Source: Haladaptatus salinisoli (GTDB lineage Archaea > Halobacteriota > Halobacteria > Halobacteriales > Haladaptataceae). Taken from it: a stretch of 64,000 nt of DNA. The notes under the pieces are model-generated. The model saw only the letters and a list, made by a program, of their open reading frames with translations, did no database searches and was not told where the DNA came from. The translations under genes were made by a program, and so were the position numbers. Shown here in pieces: positions 44,195 to 54,666 of the stretch (the first letter of the stretch is position 1; the number at the start of each line of letters is the position of its first letter). The stretch lies in the NCBI RefSeq assembly GCF_020614375.1, contig NZ_CP085330.1, positions 186,001 to 250,000 of the forward strand, given 5' to 3'.

Positions 44195-45079
44195 ATGGAA
44201 ACGCGTCCACTGGGCGAGATTGAGCATGACAGCACCGTGATGACGTTCGGCGCGATCGCGCTGAACTGGCTCGAACAGGAAGGGGCCGACCAGATGGTGG
44301 AACTCGTCCTGGATCACGGAGTCAATCACTTCGACGTGGCCCCGACTTACGGCGACGCTGAACTGAAGCTGGGACCGAAGCTCCGCCAACACCGCGAGGA
44401 TATCTTTCTCGGGTGTAAGACTCAGGAACGGGGCTACGAGGGTGCGAAGCAGAAGCTCGAACAATCGCTCGACCGCCTCGGCGTGGACACCATCGACTTG
44501 TATCAGGTCCACGGCCTAGAGTACGAGGACGAACTCGATAGGATCTCCGACGACGAAGGTGCCCTCGAAGCGATGCGGGAGGCTAAGGCCGACGGCGTCA
44601 TCGATCACATCGGGCTGACCAGCCACGGGAAACCCCAGCTCATCCTCGAGGCAATCGACCGCATCGACGATCTCGAGACGGTGATGTTCCCGCTAAACCC
44701 GGTCGTCGTCGGGAAAGACGACGAGGACCACGACTACCAGGCGGTGCTCGAGCGGGCAAACGAAGAGAACATCGGCACGCTCAGCATAAAGGCCTTCGCG
44801 AAGGGGTCCTGGCCGCCGACCGAGGAACTCCCTAAGCGGGACCGCCCGTACGCGAATTGGTACCAGCCCGTCGACACGCCCGAGGAGATCCGCAACCGAT
44901 TCGACTTCGCCGCCTCGCAGGGCCTGACCAGCGTCGTCAGTCCCGGCGACCCGAAGCTCGTCGCGATGGTGCTCGACGCCGCGAGCCGGTATGACGGTAT
45001 GGACGAGGCGGCCCAGCGATCACTCGTCGAGGAGGCTCGCCACGACGAGAGCCCCGTCCCAGAACAGCTCCACCATTGA
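44195..45079 (+). CDS. Aldo/keto reductase-family oxidoreductase
   Basis: 294 residues with the AKR barrel: HFDVAPTYGDAELKLGPKL carrying the catalytic Asp and Tyr, FLGCKTQERGYEGAKQKLEQSL with Lys, and LYQVHGLEYEDEL with His. The C-terminal cofactor part SQGLTSVVSPGDPKLV is typical. Many haloarchaeal members exist; the substrate could be a sugar or aldehyde, given the location within the arabinan locus. It is followed directly by a methyltransferase gene, probably in one operon. Confidence 0.8.
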   Translation: METRPLGEIEHDSTVMTFGAIALNWLEQEGADQMVELVLDHGVNHFDVAPTYGDAELKLGPKLRQHREDIFLGCKTQERGYEGAKQKLEQSLDRLGVDTIDLYQVHGLEYEDELDRISDDEGALEAMREAKADGVIDHIGLTSHGKPQLILEAIDRIDDLETVMFPLNPVVVGKDDEDHDYQAVLERANEENIGTLSIKAFAKGSWPPTEELPKRDRPYANWYQPVDTPEEIRNRFDFAASQGLTSVVSPGDPKLVAMVLDAASRYDGMDEAAQRSLVEEARHDESPVPEQLHH

Positions 45080-45093
45080 ACCCGGAGTTCCCG

Positions 45094-45813
45094 ATGGACG
45101 TTCCCCAGACGGTGACGGTAGCGCTCGAAGACCGCCCCGTCGACGGGGCGACCTGCCTTGAGGCAGGTGCCGGCGTCGGGAACGCGACCGCCGGGCTGCT
45201 CGCGAATGGCGCCCGCCGAGTCTATGCTATCACTAACGACGGCGACCATGCGACGATGGTCCGCGAACGAATCGGGCGTGCGGAGGCCGACCGCACTGCT
45301 GTGATCGAAGCGGACCTCACGAACACCCCGCTCGCAGCCGACTCCGTCGACCTCATCACCGCCCACGCGCTGTTCAACGTGCTTCCGCCCTCGGCGCTTT
45401 CCGCAGTCGTCGAGGAACTAACTCGTGTCGCGGCTCCGGGCTGTCACCTCGTCATCGACGATTACGAACCGCTCCCCGAGGACGCTGCGGTGAGCGACCT
45501 GTTCGCCGTCCAGAACGCGGCCGCCGAGATCGCGGCCGGTCGTCCGGCAATGACCTTCTACCCGTCAGCAGTCCTCCGACGCCTCTTCGCCGGGTACGGC
45601 TGGGCGTTCGAGCGGGAACGGACGCTTCTCGATCCCGTCCCCTGGACCGCCAGCCACGTCGAGGCCCACGCGAACGCGGCCCGATCTAGAGCCACGGAGT
45701 TGACGGTAGAACTGGGCGATCCACTGATTGCCGAGGTCGATCGCCTCGTCGATGCGATCGGTTCAGAGTCCGCGGGAACGATGTACAGCGTCGTCATGCG
45801 GCGCCTGGACTGA
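45094..45813 (+). CDS. Class I SAM-dependent methyltransferase
   Basis: 239 residues from the ATG at 45094 (a TTG at 45076, overlapping the previous stop, is the alternative). Motif I is TCLEAGAGVGNATAGLL, then VYAITNDGDHATMV, ADSVDLITAHALFNVLPP and GCHLVIDDYEPLPED. A small-molecule methyltransferase of unknown substrate. Its spacing with the aldo/keto reductase suggests an operon. Confidence 0.78.
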   Translation: MDVPQTVTVALEDRPVDGATCLEAGAGVGNATAGLLANGARRVYAITNDGDHATMVRERIGRAEADRTAVIEADLTNTPLAADSVDLITAHALFNVLPPSALSAVVEELTRVAAPGCHLVIDDYEPLPEDAAVSDLFAVQNAAAEIAAGRPAMTFYPSAVLRRLFAGYGWAFERERTLLDPVPWTASHVEAHANAARSRATELTVELGDPLIAEVDRLVDAIGSESAGTMYSVVMRRLD

Positions 45814-45892
45814 CCGGTTGAGGACTCAGACCGGGCGACGATCCCATCGGACTTTATGGGGAGCGCGGACTTTGATCCACCAACGTCGACCC

Positions 45893-46980
45893 ATGACCGA
45901 ACAAACTAAGCTCGATCGGTTAGACGAGTATCTCGCGACGAACGAACTCGAGTCGGTGTGGTTCGCGACGCCGCCCATGTTCGCCTGGCTCACCGGCGGC
46001 AGCAACCTAATCGCCCGCGAAGGGGCAGCAGGCGTCGCCGCCGCCGGCTACGACGGCGGGGAGATCACCGTCGTCACTGCGAACATCGAGGGCCAGCGGC
46101 TCCTCGACGAAGAGATCGACGCCGACATCCGCCTCCTGGAGTACCCGTGGCACGAGAGCGGCGTCGAGGAAGCTGTCACGGAGGTCGCGTCGAAGCCCGC
46201 GGCTGCGGACTTTGCGTGTAGTGACTTTGACCGGATCGAACAATTAGAATTGACGCAGCCGCTGACCGAGGCCGAAGTCGAGCGCTATCGGGCGCTGGGC
46301 CGCGAGACAGCCGCAGCTGTCGAAGCGGTCGCGAAAGACGCGGCGCCGTCCAACACCGAGCGCGAACTGGCCGCACAGCTCCACCAGGCGCTCCAGCGAC
46401 GCAGCATCGAGTCCCCGTGGTCCTCGTCGGCGGCGAGGACCGCGTCCAGCGCTACCGGCACTTCACCCCGACTGACACGGACGTGGGCGGCTACGCGATC
46501 CTGACCGTCGTCGGTGCCCGCCGCGGTCTCAACGCCGCCGTCACGCGAACGGTCGCGTTCGACGCCCCGGACTGGCTTGAGGAGCGCTACGAGGACGTCG
46601 CCAGAGTCGCGGCGACCGCCGCTGCTGCGACGCAACGTACGGGCGCCGACGACCGCACTGCCGGCGACGTGTTCGAGGTGATCCAATCGGCGTACGAGGA
46701 ACTGGGCTACGGGGCCGAGTGGGAGAACCACCACCAGGGCGGCGCACTCGGCTACACTTCGCGGGAGTGGATCGCGACGCCAGACCTCGACGCGCCCGTC
46801 GAACTGCCGATGGCCTACGCTTGGAATCCGACCGTCGAGGGCGCCAAGTCCGAGGACACGGTCCTCGCGACCGCTGACGGCGTCGAGGTACTCTCAACGA
46901 CTGGCGAGTTCCCGACGCTGACGGCAAACACCGTCGGCGTCAACGGCGAGATGGTGCTCCCTGATATCCTCTGGAAGTAG
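45893..46980 (+). pseudogene. M24 (creatinase/prolidase-fold) protein, frameshifted
   Basis: The ATG at 45893 starts an N-terminal creatinase-like domain (WFATPPMFAWLTGGSNLIAREG). The frame holds to about 46410 (HQALQRRSIESP), then turns basic, while the neighbouring frame continues VVLVGGEDRVQRYRHFTP to a stop at 46978. One base appears to be missing at CCCCGTGGTCC. In the C-terminal domain the usual metal-binding Asp pair is absent (GLNAAVTRTV where D-x-T-R-T-x is expected) and one Glu is lost (AWNPTVEGAKSEDT), so even the intact ancestor may have lacked metallopeptidase activity. Sequencing error is an alternative. Confidence 0.7.
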
Positions 46981-47094
46981 TGTCGGTGACTGACAGATTG
47001 CGCTTCCCTGGCGGCTAGGCAATGGCGCGCGGGATTACGAACACGTCGGTGAGAGGCGAGTTATTCGAAGCAGAGTCGAGAATGGGGGGTCCGT

Positions 47095-48594
47095 CTACTG
47101 AACGGAGATGCCGGCTACCGTAGAGGGTTCCAGTTCCACGGTCAGGGTATCGCTCTCTACCGTGACGTTGAGGTCCTCCGCAGCGAACGCGTCGGCGTTG
47201 CTCGCGTCGATTTCAAGGTCGGGCTCCTGTCCCTCGAACAGGACCTCGGCGTCGACGTCCGCGGCCGTCAATGCCGCTCCCTCGATGTCGATTTCGACGG
47301 TGTGGGCCCCACGGCAGTCCAAGTTGGTCACTGTGACGTAGGTGTCGCCTTTATCATCGACGGAGGCAGAGGCGCGAACTAACGGCAGTTCGTCGTCGTC
47401 GACGTCGCGCGTGGGTGTGTCAATTGATGTTTGAACTGCCTCGTTGCCCTTGTGCGGCGCATACAGATCGAAGACGTGGTAGGTCGGTCGCGCCCATGCC
47501 TCATCGCCCTCCGTCTCAACCAGACACTGGAGTACGTTAACAGTCTGAGCGATGTTAGCCATCGTCATCACGTCGCTGTGGTGGTTGAAGATATCGAGGA
47601 CGGCTGCGGCAGAGAGCGCGTCGATGACGGTGCCGGGCTGTTCGAGACCACTCTCGGCGACGGCCTCGGTGTGCCAGGCACCCCACTCGTCGATGATGAC
47701 GCCGATGTCGCGGGTGGTCGCCACGGCGTCAATCGCCGCAGCGATGCGCTCGACGTGTTCGTCCATTTCCAGGGCCTCGACGAGGAACTTGTCGTACTTC
47801 TCCTCGTCAGCCTCTGCGACGGACATCGTGCGTCCGTAATAGTGGTGGAGCGTGAGGTGATCAAGAGGGAACTCGACGCCCCAGTTCGTGTTCCCGATTT
47901 CCTCCATGAAGCGCCGGTTCCAAGTGTGATTCTCGAAGCCACAGGCGATCAGCTCGAGGTCGTGATCAAGCATTAGATTGTCCATCGACCCGACGTAGGT
48001 CGCGAACCGGCGGTACTCCCGGGCGTACTGTTCGGGCGTCATCTGGCCGCCACAGCCCCAATTCTCGTTGCCCAGTCCCCAGTACCGGACCTCGTATGGC
48101 TCCTCGCGACCGTTCTCGCGACGACGGTCGGCGAGTTTAGTGTCGCCGTCGTAGCAGGTGTACTCGACCCAGTTGGCCGCTTCCTGCGGGTCCCCGGAGC
48201 CGACGTTGGTGGCCAGGTAGGGTTCCGTACCGATACGTTCGCACAGGTCCAGGAACTCGTGAGTGCCGAAGGTGTTCGGTTCCTCGGGGGCCTTCGAGCG
48301 ATCCTGTGACCAGAAGAGGTTCCGCCGACGGGGGCGCTCGTCACGCGGACCGACGCCGTCCTCCCAGTGATAGTCGTCGGCGAAACAGCCGCCGGGCCAG
48401 CGCAGGACGGGCATATTGAGGTTGTCGAGCAGCGAGACGACGTCCTCACGGAATCCCCCGCCGTCGCTCTCCTGGCTGTGCCAGATGCCGTCGTAGATAC
48501 ATCGCCCGAGGTGCTCCGAGAAGTGACCGTGTAGCTCGGGTTCGATACGGTCGATACCCGCCTCTGTGTGGACGGTTATGCGAGCGTTTGTCAT
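47095..48594 (-). CDS. GH51 alpha-L-arabinofuranosidase
   Basis: 499 residues, full length for GH51. Signatures: IEPELHGHFSEHLGRCIYDGIW at the N-terminus, LRWPGGCFADDYHWEDGVGP, the acid/base Glu in RYWGLGNENWGCGGQMTPE, LTLHHYYG and the nucleophile Glu in VIIDEWGAWH, ending with a beta-sandwich. No signal peptide, so it acts inside the cell, releasing L-arabinose from imported arabino-oligosaccharides. It is downstream of the GH127 gene (85 bases), in the same direction, likely one operon. Confidence 0.93.
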   Translation of the reverse strand: MTNARITVHTEAGIDRIEPELHGHFSEHLGRCIYDGIWHSQESDGGGFREDVVSLLDNLNMPVLRWPGGCFADDYHWEDGVGPRDERPRRRNLFWSQDRSKAPEEPNTFGTHEFLDLCERIGTEPYLATNVGSGDPQEAANWVEYTCYDGDTKLADRRRENGREEPYEVRYWGLGNENWGCGGQMTPEQYAREYRRFATYVGSMDNLMLDHDLELIACGFENHTWNRRFMEEIGNTNWGVEFPLDHLTLHHYYGRTMSVAEADEEKYDKFLVEALEMDEHVERIAAAIDAVATTRDIGVIIDEWGAWHTEAVAESGLEQPGTVIDALSAAAVLDIFNHHSDVMTMANIAQTVNVLQCLVETEGDEAWARPTYHVFDLYAPHKGNEAVQTSIDTPTRDVDDDELPLVRASASVDDKGDTYVTVTNLDCRGAHTVEIDIEGAALTAADVDAEVLFEGQEPDLEIDASNADAFAAEDLNVTVESDTLTVELEPSTVAGISVQ

Positions 48595-48679
48595 GCAAGT
48601 AGTCGATATTTCGTCCCTAGGATATAAAACAACTGGTTTGCCTGAATCACATAAGCGCTGCGCCGACGTCGTCGGGCCG

Positions 48680-50603
48680 CTACGTAACGCGAATCCACAC
48701 CTGCATCTCGCCGGGTTCCCGGCTGTCCCATGCGTAGTAGGGCACCATCGAGAGCTGTATGGACTCGATGTCCGTCTCCTCGTCCGGGCGGTATAGCGAC
48801 CCGTCCCATCCGTCGAGCGACGGCACCTCGGCGTCCGCCTGGAGGACGGTCACTCCATCGAGCAGTTCGTCGCGGTGCTCTTCGTCGATTGCGGCTTCCG
48901 AAGAGAGTGCATACTGGTGTATCGGTCGGTCGTTGTCGACCGCCTCAGCACAGTAGACGAGTGGACCCCGTTTGACGGCGACGCGGCCCGCATCACTCTT
49001 GACCTCGGGGTGGGCGCGGACCAATTCCGCGTCCTGATTAAAGTGGACGTCGATCGTTTCGCCGCTCCACTCGCCGTCGAGTTCGACGTAGTCGTCGTTC
49101 TGGTTGACATTTCCCCCGTCAACTGAGATGGAGACGTCGGCCGCCCACTCGGGGATCCGAAGGCGGATCGGGACTGGTCCGTCGGTGTCGACAGTGAGCG
49201 TGACCTCTCCAGACCAGGGCAGAGAATTCGACTGGGTGAGCTCGACGTCAGTCCCATCGACCGTGGTTGTCACGGTACTGCCGACGTACTGGTTGACGGT
49301 GAGCACCCCGTCGATGTTCGAGTATATGTACTGCCCAAGCGACGCGAACATGCGCGCCGCGTTTGGCGGACAGCAAGCGCACGTGAACCACCCTTTCCGA
49401 TGGTGATCACCGGAGCTCTCCAGCGGGTTTTCGTAGAAGAACCGTGTACCGTCGAGCGAGATTCCAGCAAGAAATCCGTTGTACATCGTTCGCTCGATCA
49501 GATCCGCGTACTTCGCCTCGCTCGTGAGTTCGAGCAATCGCTGATTCCAAAAGATACTCCCGATGGCAGCACACGTCTCGGCGTAAGCATCCTCATTTCG
49601 GAGGTCGTAGTCCTCCGTGAAACCCTCGTGTTCGCGCTCAGGGCCGATGCCTCCTGTCACGTACATTCGCTTCGTGGTCATGTTCTCCCAGAGACGCTCC
49701 ACTGCGTCGAACAGCTCCTCGTCGCCGGTCTCTGCGACGAGGTCGGTAACCCCCGCGAAGAGGTACACCGCTCGCACCGAGTGGCCCTCAACTTTCTCCT
49801 GCTCTCGGGCGGAAGTGTGGGCCTGCGCGTATGTGCCGACGTACTCACCATCTTCGTCGAGGAGGGGGCTACCTCCACCTTCGGCAGGGATGAGCGCGCC
49901 GTCGTTCCACGAGCGACCGCCGATCTCGCTGGGGTGTTCGAGTTCCCACTTGAGTCGGTCATCGTGGCCTCGGAGGTCGACGAAGTACTGCGCGAGGTCG
50001 AGATAACGTTTCTCGCCCGTGGTCCGGTACAGTCTGACGAGCGCGAGCTCGATCTCCTCGTGTCCCGGAACGCCGTCTATCTGGTCGCCGAAGATGTCGT
50101 CCACGTGGTCGGCGAAGTCAACGGCCACGTCGAGCAGTGACTCCTCACTGGTGGCCTCGTAGTGAGCGACTGCCGCCTCAATCAGGTGGCCGCCGCAGTA
50201 CAGCTCATGCATGATGTTAAGATTCGTCCACTTCATCTCCGGCTCGACGAGTTGGAAATACGTGTTGAGGTAGCCGGGGTCCTCCTGTGCAGCGGCGACG
50301 AGGTCGATCACTTCGTCGACCCGCTCTCGGAGGTTGGTGTCATCGGCCTTCGCGAGTTCGTAGCTTGCCGCTTCGAGCCACTTGTATGCGTCGCTGTCTT
50401 GGAACCACATCCCTTGGAAGCCGCCGTCCTTCCCGTCGCGGGCCCGCCGGAAGTTCTCCAGCGTTCCGGACTCCTCGAGCTGTTCGTACTGGTACTCAAT
50501 AGTCACCTCCCGGTTCCGGGTTATCCGGGGTGACCAGAACTGGTCGTCAATTTCGACGTCTGAAAGTGCTATCTCGTCTATCAGTTGGCTTGTATTCGCT
50601 CAT
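48680..50603 (-). CDS. GH127 beta-L-arabinofuranosidase with 5' frameshift
   Basis: The main frame (from 50599 to 48680) encodes a GH127 protein: VEIDDQFWSPRITRNREVTIEYQYEQL at the start, then NIMHELYCGGHLIEAAVAHYE, MYVTGGIGPERE, ETCAAIGSIFWNQRLLEL, and the zinc-site CACCPPNAARMFASLGQYIY with paired Cys. No ATG, GTG or TTG precedes VEIDDQFW in this frame; instead an ATG at 50603 starts MSEYKPTD in the adjacent frame, which would join after a one-base shift near 50.58 kb. A GTG at 50506 would drop the conserved N-terminus. The enzyme cleaves beta-L-arabinofuranosides in the cytoplasm. Confidence 0.85.
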
Positions 50604-50699
50604 TGTATCTCGTTGACGGGTTATCGTCGGTCTGGTCGACTGTCCCGTTCCTGCGGTCCGCTAAGTATGATTTTCGTCCAGTGCAAATTGTACTCTTGG

Positions 50700-51023
50700 T
50701 CACTTCCCTATTAACGGTACAGGGAACTATCTGATCAGTAACTTGTTGCTTGGATAGGGGCAGTGGGTTGTACACCGCGTCTCCGGTTTCGTCGAACAGA
50801 TGGATTCTATCCGGGTCAATAGAGATGCCGGTCGTCCGGCCGGGGTCGAAGTGTTGCGACCCGGTACCCGTGCGAGTAATCCGCCCTCGCCCTCGCCGAT
50901 ATCGAGATGGGCGATAGTGTACGAGCCCATCTGCTCGAAGACGGTGACTTCGGCCGTGCAGTCGCCCTCCTGTGGCGATACGACCGGTCTTGAAAACTTC
51001 TTTGTCTTAGAGCCTTGTTGCAT
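50700..51023 (-). pseudogene. C-terminal remnant of a sugar ABC ATPase
   Basis: The minus strand reads CTAEVTVFEQMGSYTIAHLDIGEGE and LLARVPG in one frame, then, after a frameshift, HFDPGRTTGISIDPDRIHLFDETGDAVYN in another. This is the TOBE-domain C-terminus of UgpC/MsmX-type ATPases (E-x-x-G-x-x-x-x-x-H-x-D, R-I-H-L-F-D). The nucleotide-binding domain is gone. It sits between the GH127 gene and the intact ATPase gene, so the original importer ATPase seems to have been replaced. Confidence 0.7.
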
Positions 51024-51129
51024 CGTATCCCGTCTTTACCGTTAATATTCAGACAGATATCGTGGTATAGATATTCTACTACACATCTTGGAGAAGATAT
51101 AAGTACTGGAAACGATAACAACGTCAACT

Positions 51130-52266
51130 ATGAGCGGGATACGCCTAGAAAATGTTAGAAAACGGTATAGCAGGAATATCGTCGCAGTGGACGAATTCAA
51201 CCTGGATATCGAAGATGGCGAATTCGTTACTATCGTAGGACCATCCGGATCGGGAAAATCAACGATCCTCCGAATGATAGCCGGCCTCGAAGATATTACG
51301 GAGGGTGCGATTTACATCGGCGACCAGCGAATCAACGACGTTCAACCTCAGGATCGTGACATCGCTATGGTGTTCCAAAATTACGCACTCTATCCCCATA
51401 TGACCGTTGAACAGAACATGTCCTATGGATTAAAACTCAATTCGGATCGGTCAGATGAACAAATTGAGAAAGGAGTGCGGGAAGCTGCGGAAATGATGGG
51501 GATCGAAGAACAGTTGGACAAAAAGCCTAGCGAACTCTCCGGCGGCCAGCAACAGCGAGTGGCTACCGGTCGCGCAATTGTCCGCGACCCATCCGCCTTT
51601 CTGATGGACGAACCACTCTCAAATCTCGATGCGAAACTCCGGGCTCACATGCGTACCGAGCTCCAACGAATCCAAGAAGACCTCAATACGACCACGGTTT
51701 ACGTGACACACGATCAGGAGGAGGCAATGACGATGAGCGATCGAGTCGTGATTTTAAATCACGGAGAACTCCAACAAGTTGGCACGCCGAGAGAGGTGTT
51801 TTCGGAGCCGAAAAATACGTTCGTCGCCGAATTCATTGGAAGTCCTTCGATGAATTTCTTCGATGTACAGTTATTGGATTCGACGCTCACTGGCTCCGAC
51901 ATTACGTATTCACTATCGGAATCTTTTGCTAGTCGCATTCGGAAACGGAGTACGAACGACGAACTAATTCTCGGAATTCGGCCCGAACATATGGCGTTCG
52001 CGGATGAAAGCACTTCCAACGGGATCGAAGCAGTGCTCGAAGTGTGGGAACCGATCGGAGATGACAATTACTTGTATCTACGAAGTGGCGATACTGAATT
52101 CAAGATGCGCGTCTTGGGTCAGATCGACTGCTCGGAAGGCGATAATATCCATGTTTCGTTCGACGAGTCTGACGCCCATATTTTCGACCGCTCGACGGGG
52201 AAGAACATATTATTGACCGATTCACCCAACACCGTTACTTCCGACGCGACTACGCAGGCAAAGTGA
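51130..52266 (+). CDS. Sugar ABC importer ATPase (UgpC/MsmX type)
   Basis: 378 residues. Walker A GPSGSGKST, Q-loop VFQNYALYPHMTV, signature LSGGQQQRVATGRAI, Walker B SAFLMDEPLSNLDAKLR and switch VYVTHDQEEAMTMSDRV are all intact. The C-terminal 130 residues form the regulatory TOBE/OB part (LILGIRPEHMAF). It starts an operon for the binding protein and permeases that follow, and would energise uptake of arabinose or arabino-oligosaccharides. Confidence 0.93.
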   Translation: MSGIRLENVRKRYSRNIVAVDEFNLDIEDGEFVTIVGPSGSGKSTILRMIAGLEDITEGAIYIGDQRINDVQPQDRDIAMVFQNYALYPHMTVEQNMSYGLKLNSDRSDEQIEKGVREAAEMMGIEEQLDKKPSELSGGQQQRVATGRAIVRDPSAFLMDEPLSNLDAKLRAHMRTELQRIQEDLNTTTVYVTHDQEEAMTMSDRVVILNHGELQQVGTPREVFSEPKNTFVAEFIGSPSMNFFDVQLLDSTLTGSDITYSLSESFASRIRKRSTNDELILGIRPEHMAFADESTSNGIEAVLEVWEPIGDDNYLYLRSGDTEFKMRVLGQIDCSEGDNIHVSFDESDAHIFDRSTGKNILLTDSPNTVTSDATTQAK

Positions 52267-52424
52267 GTCCCCAGAAGAATCACCGTCCTATGCAGTCTCC
52301 TCTATCTGTAGATTCTACATAGAATAGTATTCTTGGTAGCTACATCATTCTCCTTCCGACATCATTTTTTATGGTGTATGGATTACCAAAACGTTTAACA
52401 CGGTGTGTCGCGCTGATTGTTAAC

Positions 52425-53753
52425 ATGGTAACGTCAGGTGTAGGGAATAACACCTTGTCGAGGAGACAATTTCTCGGTGGTACCGGTGTAGCTGGTGCTA
52501 CAGGATTGGCCGGTTGTAATTCATACAACGCAATTGTCGGTGAAGCGAAGAAAAGCGCCGAGACAACGATTCAATTCTGGACGCTCTTCGGTGGTGGCGA
52601 CGGAGCGACGATGGCATCGATTGTAGACCGATTCAATGAACAACAACCGCTAGGGGATGTCTGGATTGAACGACAACGGATCCCTTGGAGTAGATACTAT
52701 ACGAAGTTGTACACCGCTCTGGTCGCAGACAAAGGTCCGGATATTGCAATCATGCACCAGGCGCTAATGGGACGATTTCAGCAAATGCTCGTTCCATTCA
52801 ATAAGTATCTAAGTGAATCTGCCGAGAAAAAATACGTTTCGACGTTATGGAAACGCATGCGTTTCGGCGATGACCAGTTAGCGCTCCCGCTGGATGCTCA
52901 TCCAATCGGAGTATACTATAACCCGAAGCTTTTCGAAAAGGCCGGTCTTGATCCACAGTCTCCTCCCACAAATTTCCGGGAGTTTAAAAAAGCCTGTGAT
53001 ACGATCGTGAACAAAACTAATGCTCACGCGTTCGCTCCAACTCCCTATCTCGATCCCATTGGGATGCTTAGAACGTTTATCGCCTTCACCCATCAGCGCG
53101 GCGGAGAACTGTTCAACGATTCTTTAACGAAAGCTACGTTCGATGATAAGGCCGGTATGGGAGTAGCGGAGTTATTTAGCGACATAACTGGGAAGTACGG
53201 TTGGGATATCCCAAACGCATCGGAGAATAGAGCAGACATTGCGTTCCAAGATAACAAATTAGCAATGACGATAAACGGCACTTGGTACGCGGCTGTTTTG
53301 GAGTCACTCGAGGGTTTTGAATGGAGCATGTTCAAGCCATTCGTCGCACCAGGAAAAAAACAAGGTTACACCGAATCAGGAAGCCACACTATCGTGTTAC
53401 CTCGAAATCCAAATCGAAACGAGCAAAAAACACAGATCGCGGTCAACGTCGCCGAATGGATTACGCAGAAGAATCCTGTATGGGGAACTCGAGCCGGACA
53501 TTTACCGGCGGCGACCGACGCGTTGAATTCTCAGGCTTTGCGCAATTCACCACTATGGCCGAAATCACTGGCCAAGTTCTTTGAGATGGCGAGCGATGAT
53601 CAGTTTGCCTACCTACCGCGGACCCCATTCAATGTCAACAACGATTCGACGTGGAGCTTTTTCCCTGATATCTACGCGCACAACGTACCGCCTCAAAAGG
53701 GAATACAGCGAGGAGTTAACAGCATCCAGAATTTAATCAACGATGTCAATTAA
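52425..53753 (+). CDS. Sugar ABC importer binding lipoprotein, Tat-exported
   Basis: 442 residues from the ATG at 52425. The signal SRRQFLGGTGVAGATGLAGC has a twin arginine and a lipobox Cys (residue 27), so the protein is lipid-anchored outside. The mature part is a family 1 solute-binding protein: IQFWTLFGGGDGATMASIVDRFN, DIAIMHQALMGRF, ALPLDAHPIGVYYNPKLFEKAG and GTWYAAVLESLEGFEW. The stop overlaps the first permease start. Ligand is inferred from context as an arabino-sugar. Confidence 0.9.
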   Translation: MVTSGVGNNTLSRRQFLGGTGVAGATGLAGCNSYNAIVGEAKKSAETTIQFWTLFGGGDGATMASIVDRFNEQQPLGDVWIERQRIPWSRYYTKLYTALVADKGPDIAIMHQALMGRFQQMLVPFNKYLSESAEKKYVSTLWKRMRFGDDQLALPLDAHPIGVYYNPKLFEKAGLDPQSPPTNFREFKKACDTIVNKTNAHAFAPTPYLDPIGMLRTFIAFTHQRGGELFNDSLTKATFDDKAGMGVAELFSDITGKYGWDIPNASENRADIAFQDNKLAMTINGTWYAAVLESLEGFEWSMFKPFVAPGKKQGYTESGSHTIVLPRNPNRNEQKTQIAVNVAEWITQKNPVWGTRAGHLPAATDALNSQALRNSPLWPKSLAKFFEMASDDQFAYLPRTPFNVNNDSTWSFFPDIYAHNVPPQKGIQRGVNSIQNLINDVN

Positions 53754-54666
53754 AGATCGATTCGGTTGGGACAGTCAGCACCGTGTAAGAAAGACTTTTC
53801 GACAGCGAGAGACGATTGACGGAATCCTGTTTTCTCTCCCGTATCTCGCTTTTTTCTGTTTATTCCTCCTATATCCATTATTACAGGGATTCTATATGAG
53901 CCTCTTCGAGTGGGATCCGCTCTTTCCCTCCCAGTCACAGTTTATCGGCATACAGAACTACGTCTCAATGTTCCAGGATCCAGCGTTTTGGAACGCATTA
54001 TGGAACACCGTGTACTTCGTCGTTCTCACAGTGCCGACGATGGTAATTTTGAGTTTAGCGCTCGCCCTTGGAGTCAACAAGAAGGTGTTCGGTTGGCGGT
54101 ACCTACAGACAATCTACTTTAGTCCATATATCCTAACCGTCTCCATTGTTGGAATCGTCTGGTCGCTGTTCTTAATGACCGGATTTGGCCCTCTCAATTA
54201 TTATCTCGGGTTCATAATGGACAATCCACCAGATTGGCTCGGTTCACCAACGTTGGCGATGCCAGTGCTCGCCCTGGTCACCGACTGGTGGCTTCTCGGC
54301 TTCAATTTCGTCATCCTACTGGCTGCACGCCAAAACGTTCCGCAACGACTGTACGAAGCAGCCAGGCTTGATGGAGCAACCCCGTGGCGAGCGTTTCGAG
54401 ATATCACGCTTCCACAGATGCGCAATGCGATCGCATTCGTCGTCATCATTCAGTTTATACAGCAGTTTCAGGTGTTCGGTCAGCCGTACGTGATGACGAA
54501 CGGTGGGCCTAACAACGCCACCATGACGCTTGTTTTCTATCTCTATAATGCGGCATTTAGCCAACAGCGGTTCGGCTACGCCGCAGCAATCGGCTATCTG
54601 TTATTCGCTATTCTCGTCGGCGTCTCGTACATCAACTATCGGTACATCGGGAGTGATTCAGCATGA
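53743..54666 (+). CDS. Sugar ABC importer permease 1 (MalF type)
   Basis: 307 residues, six membrane helices, with the EAA loop RLYEAARLDGATPWRAFRDITLPQM that docks to the ATPase. It overlaps the binding-protein gene by 11 bases and the second permease gene by four, so all are co-translated. Confidence 0.92.
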   Translation: MSIKDRFGWDSQHRVRKTFRQRETIDGILFSLPYLAFFCLFLLYPLLQGFYMSLFEWDPLFPSQSQFIGIQNYVSMFQDPAFWNALWNTVYFVVLTVPTMVILSLALALGVNKKVFGWRYLQTIYFSPYILTVSIVGIVWSLFLMTGFGPLNYYLGFIMDNPPDWLGSPTLAMPVLALVTDWWLLGFNFVILLAARQNVPQRLYEAARLDGATPWRAFRDITLPQMRNAIAFVVIIQFIQQFQVFGQPYVMTNGGPNNATMTLVFYLYNAAFSQQRFGYAAAIGYLLFAILVGVSYINYRYIGSDSA

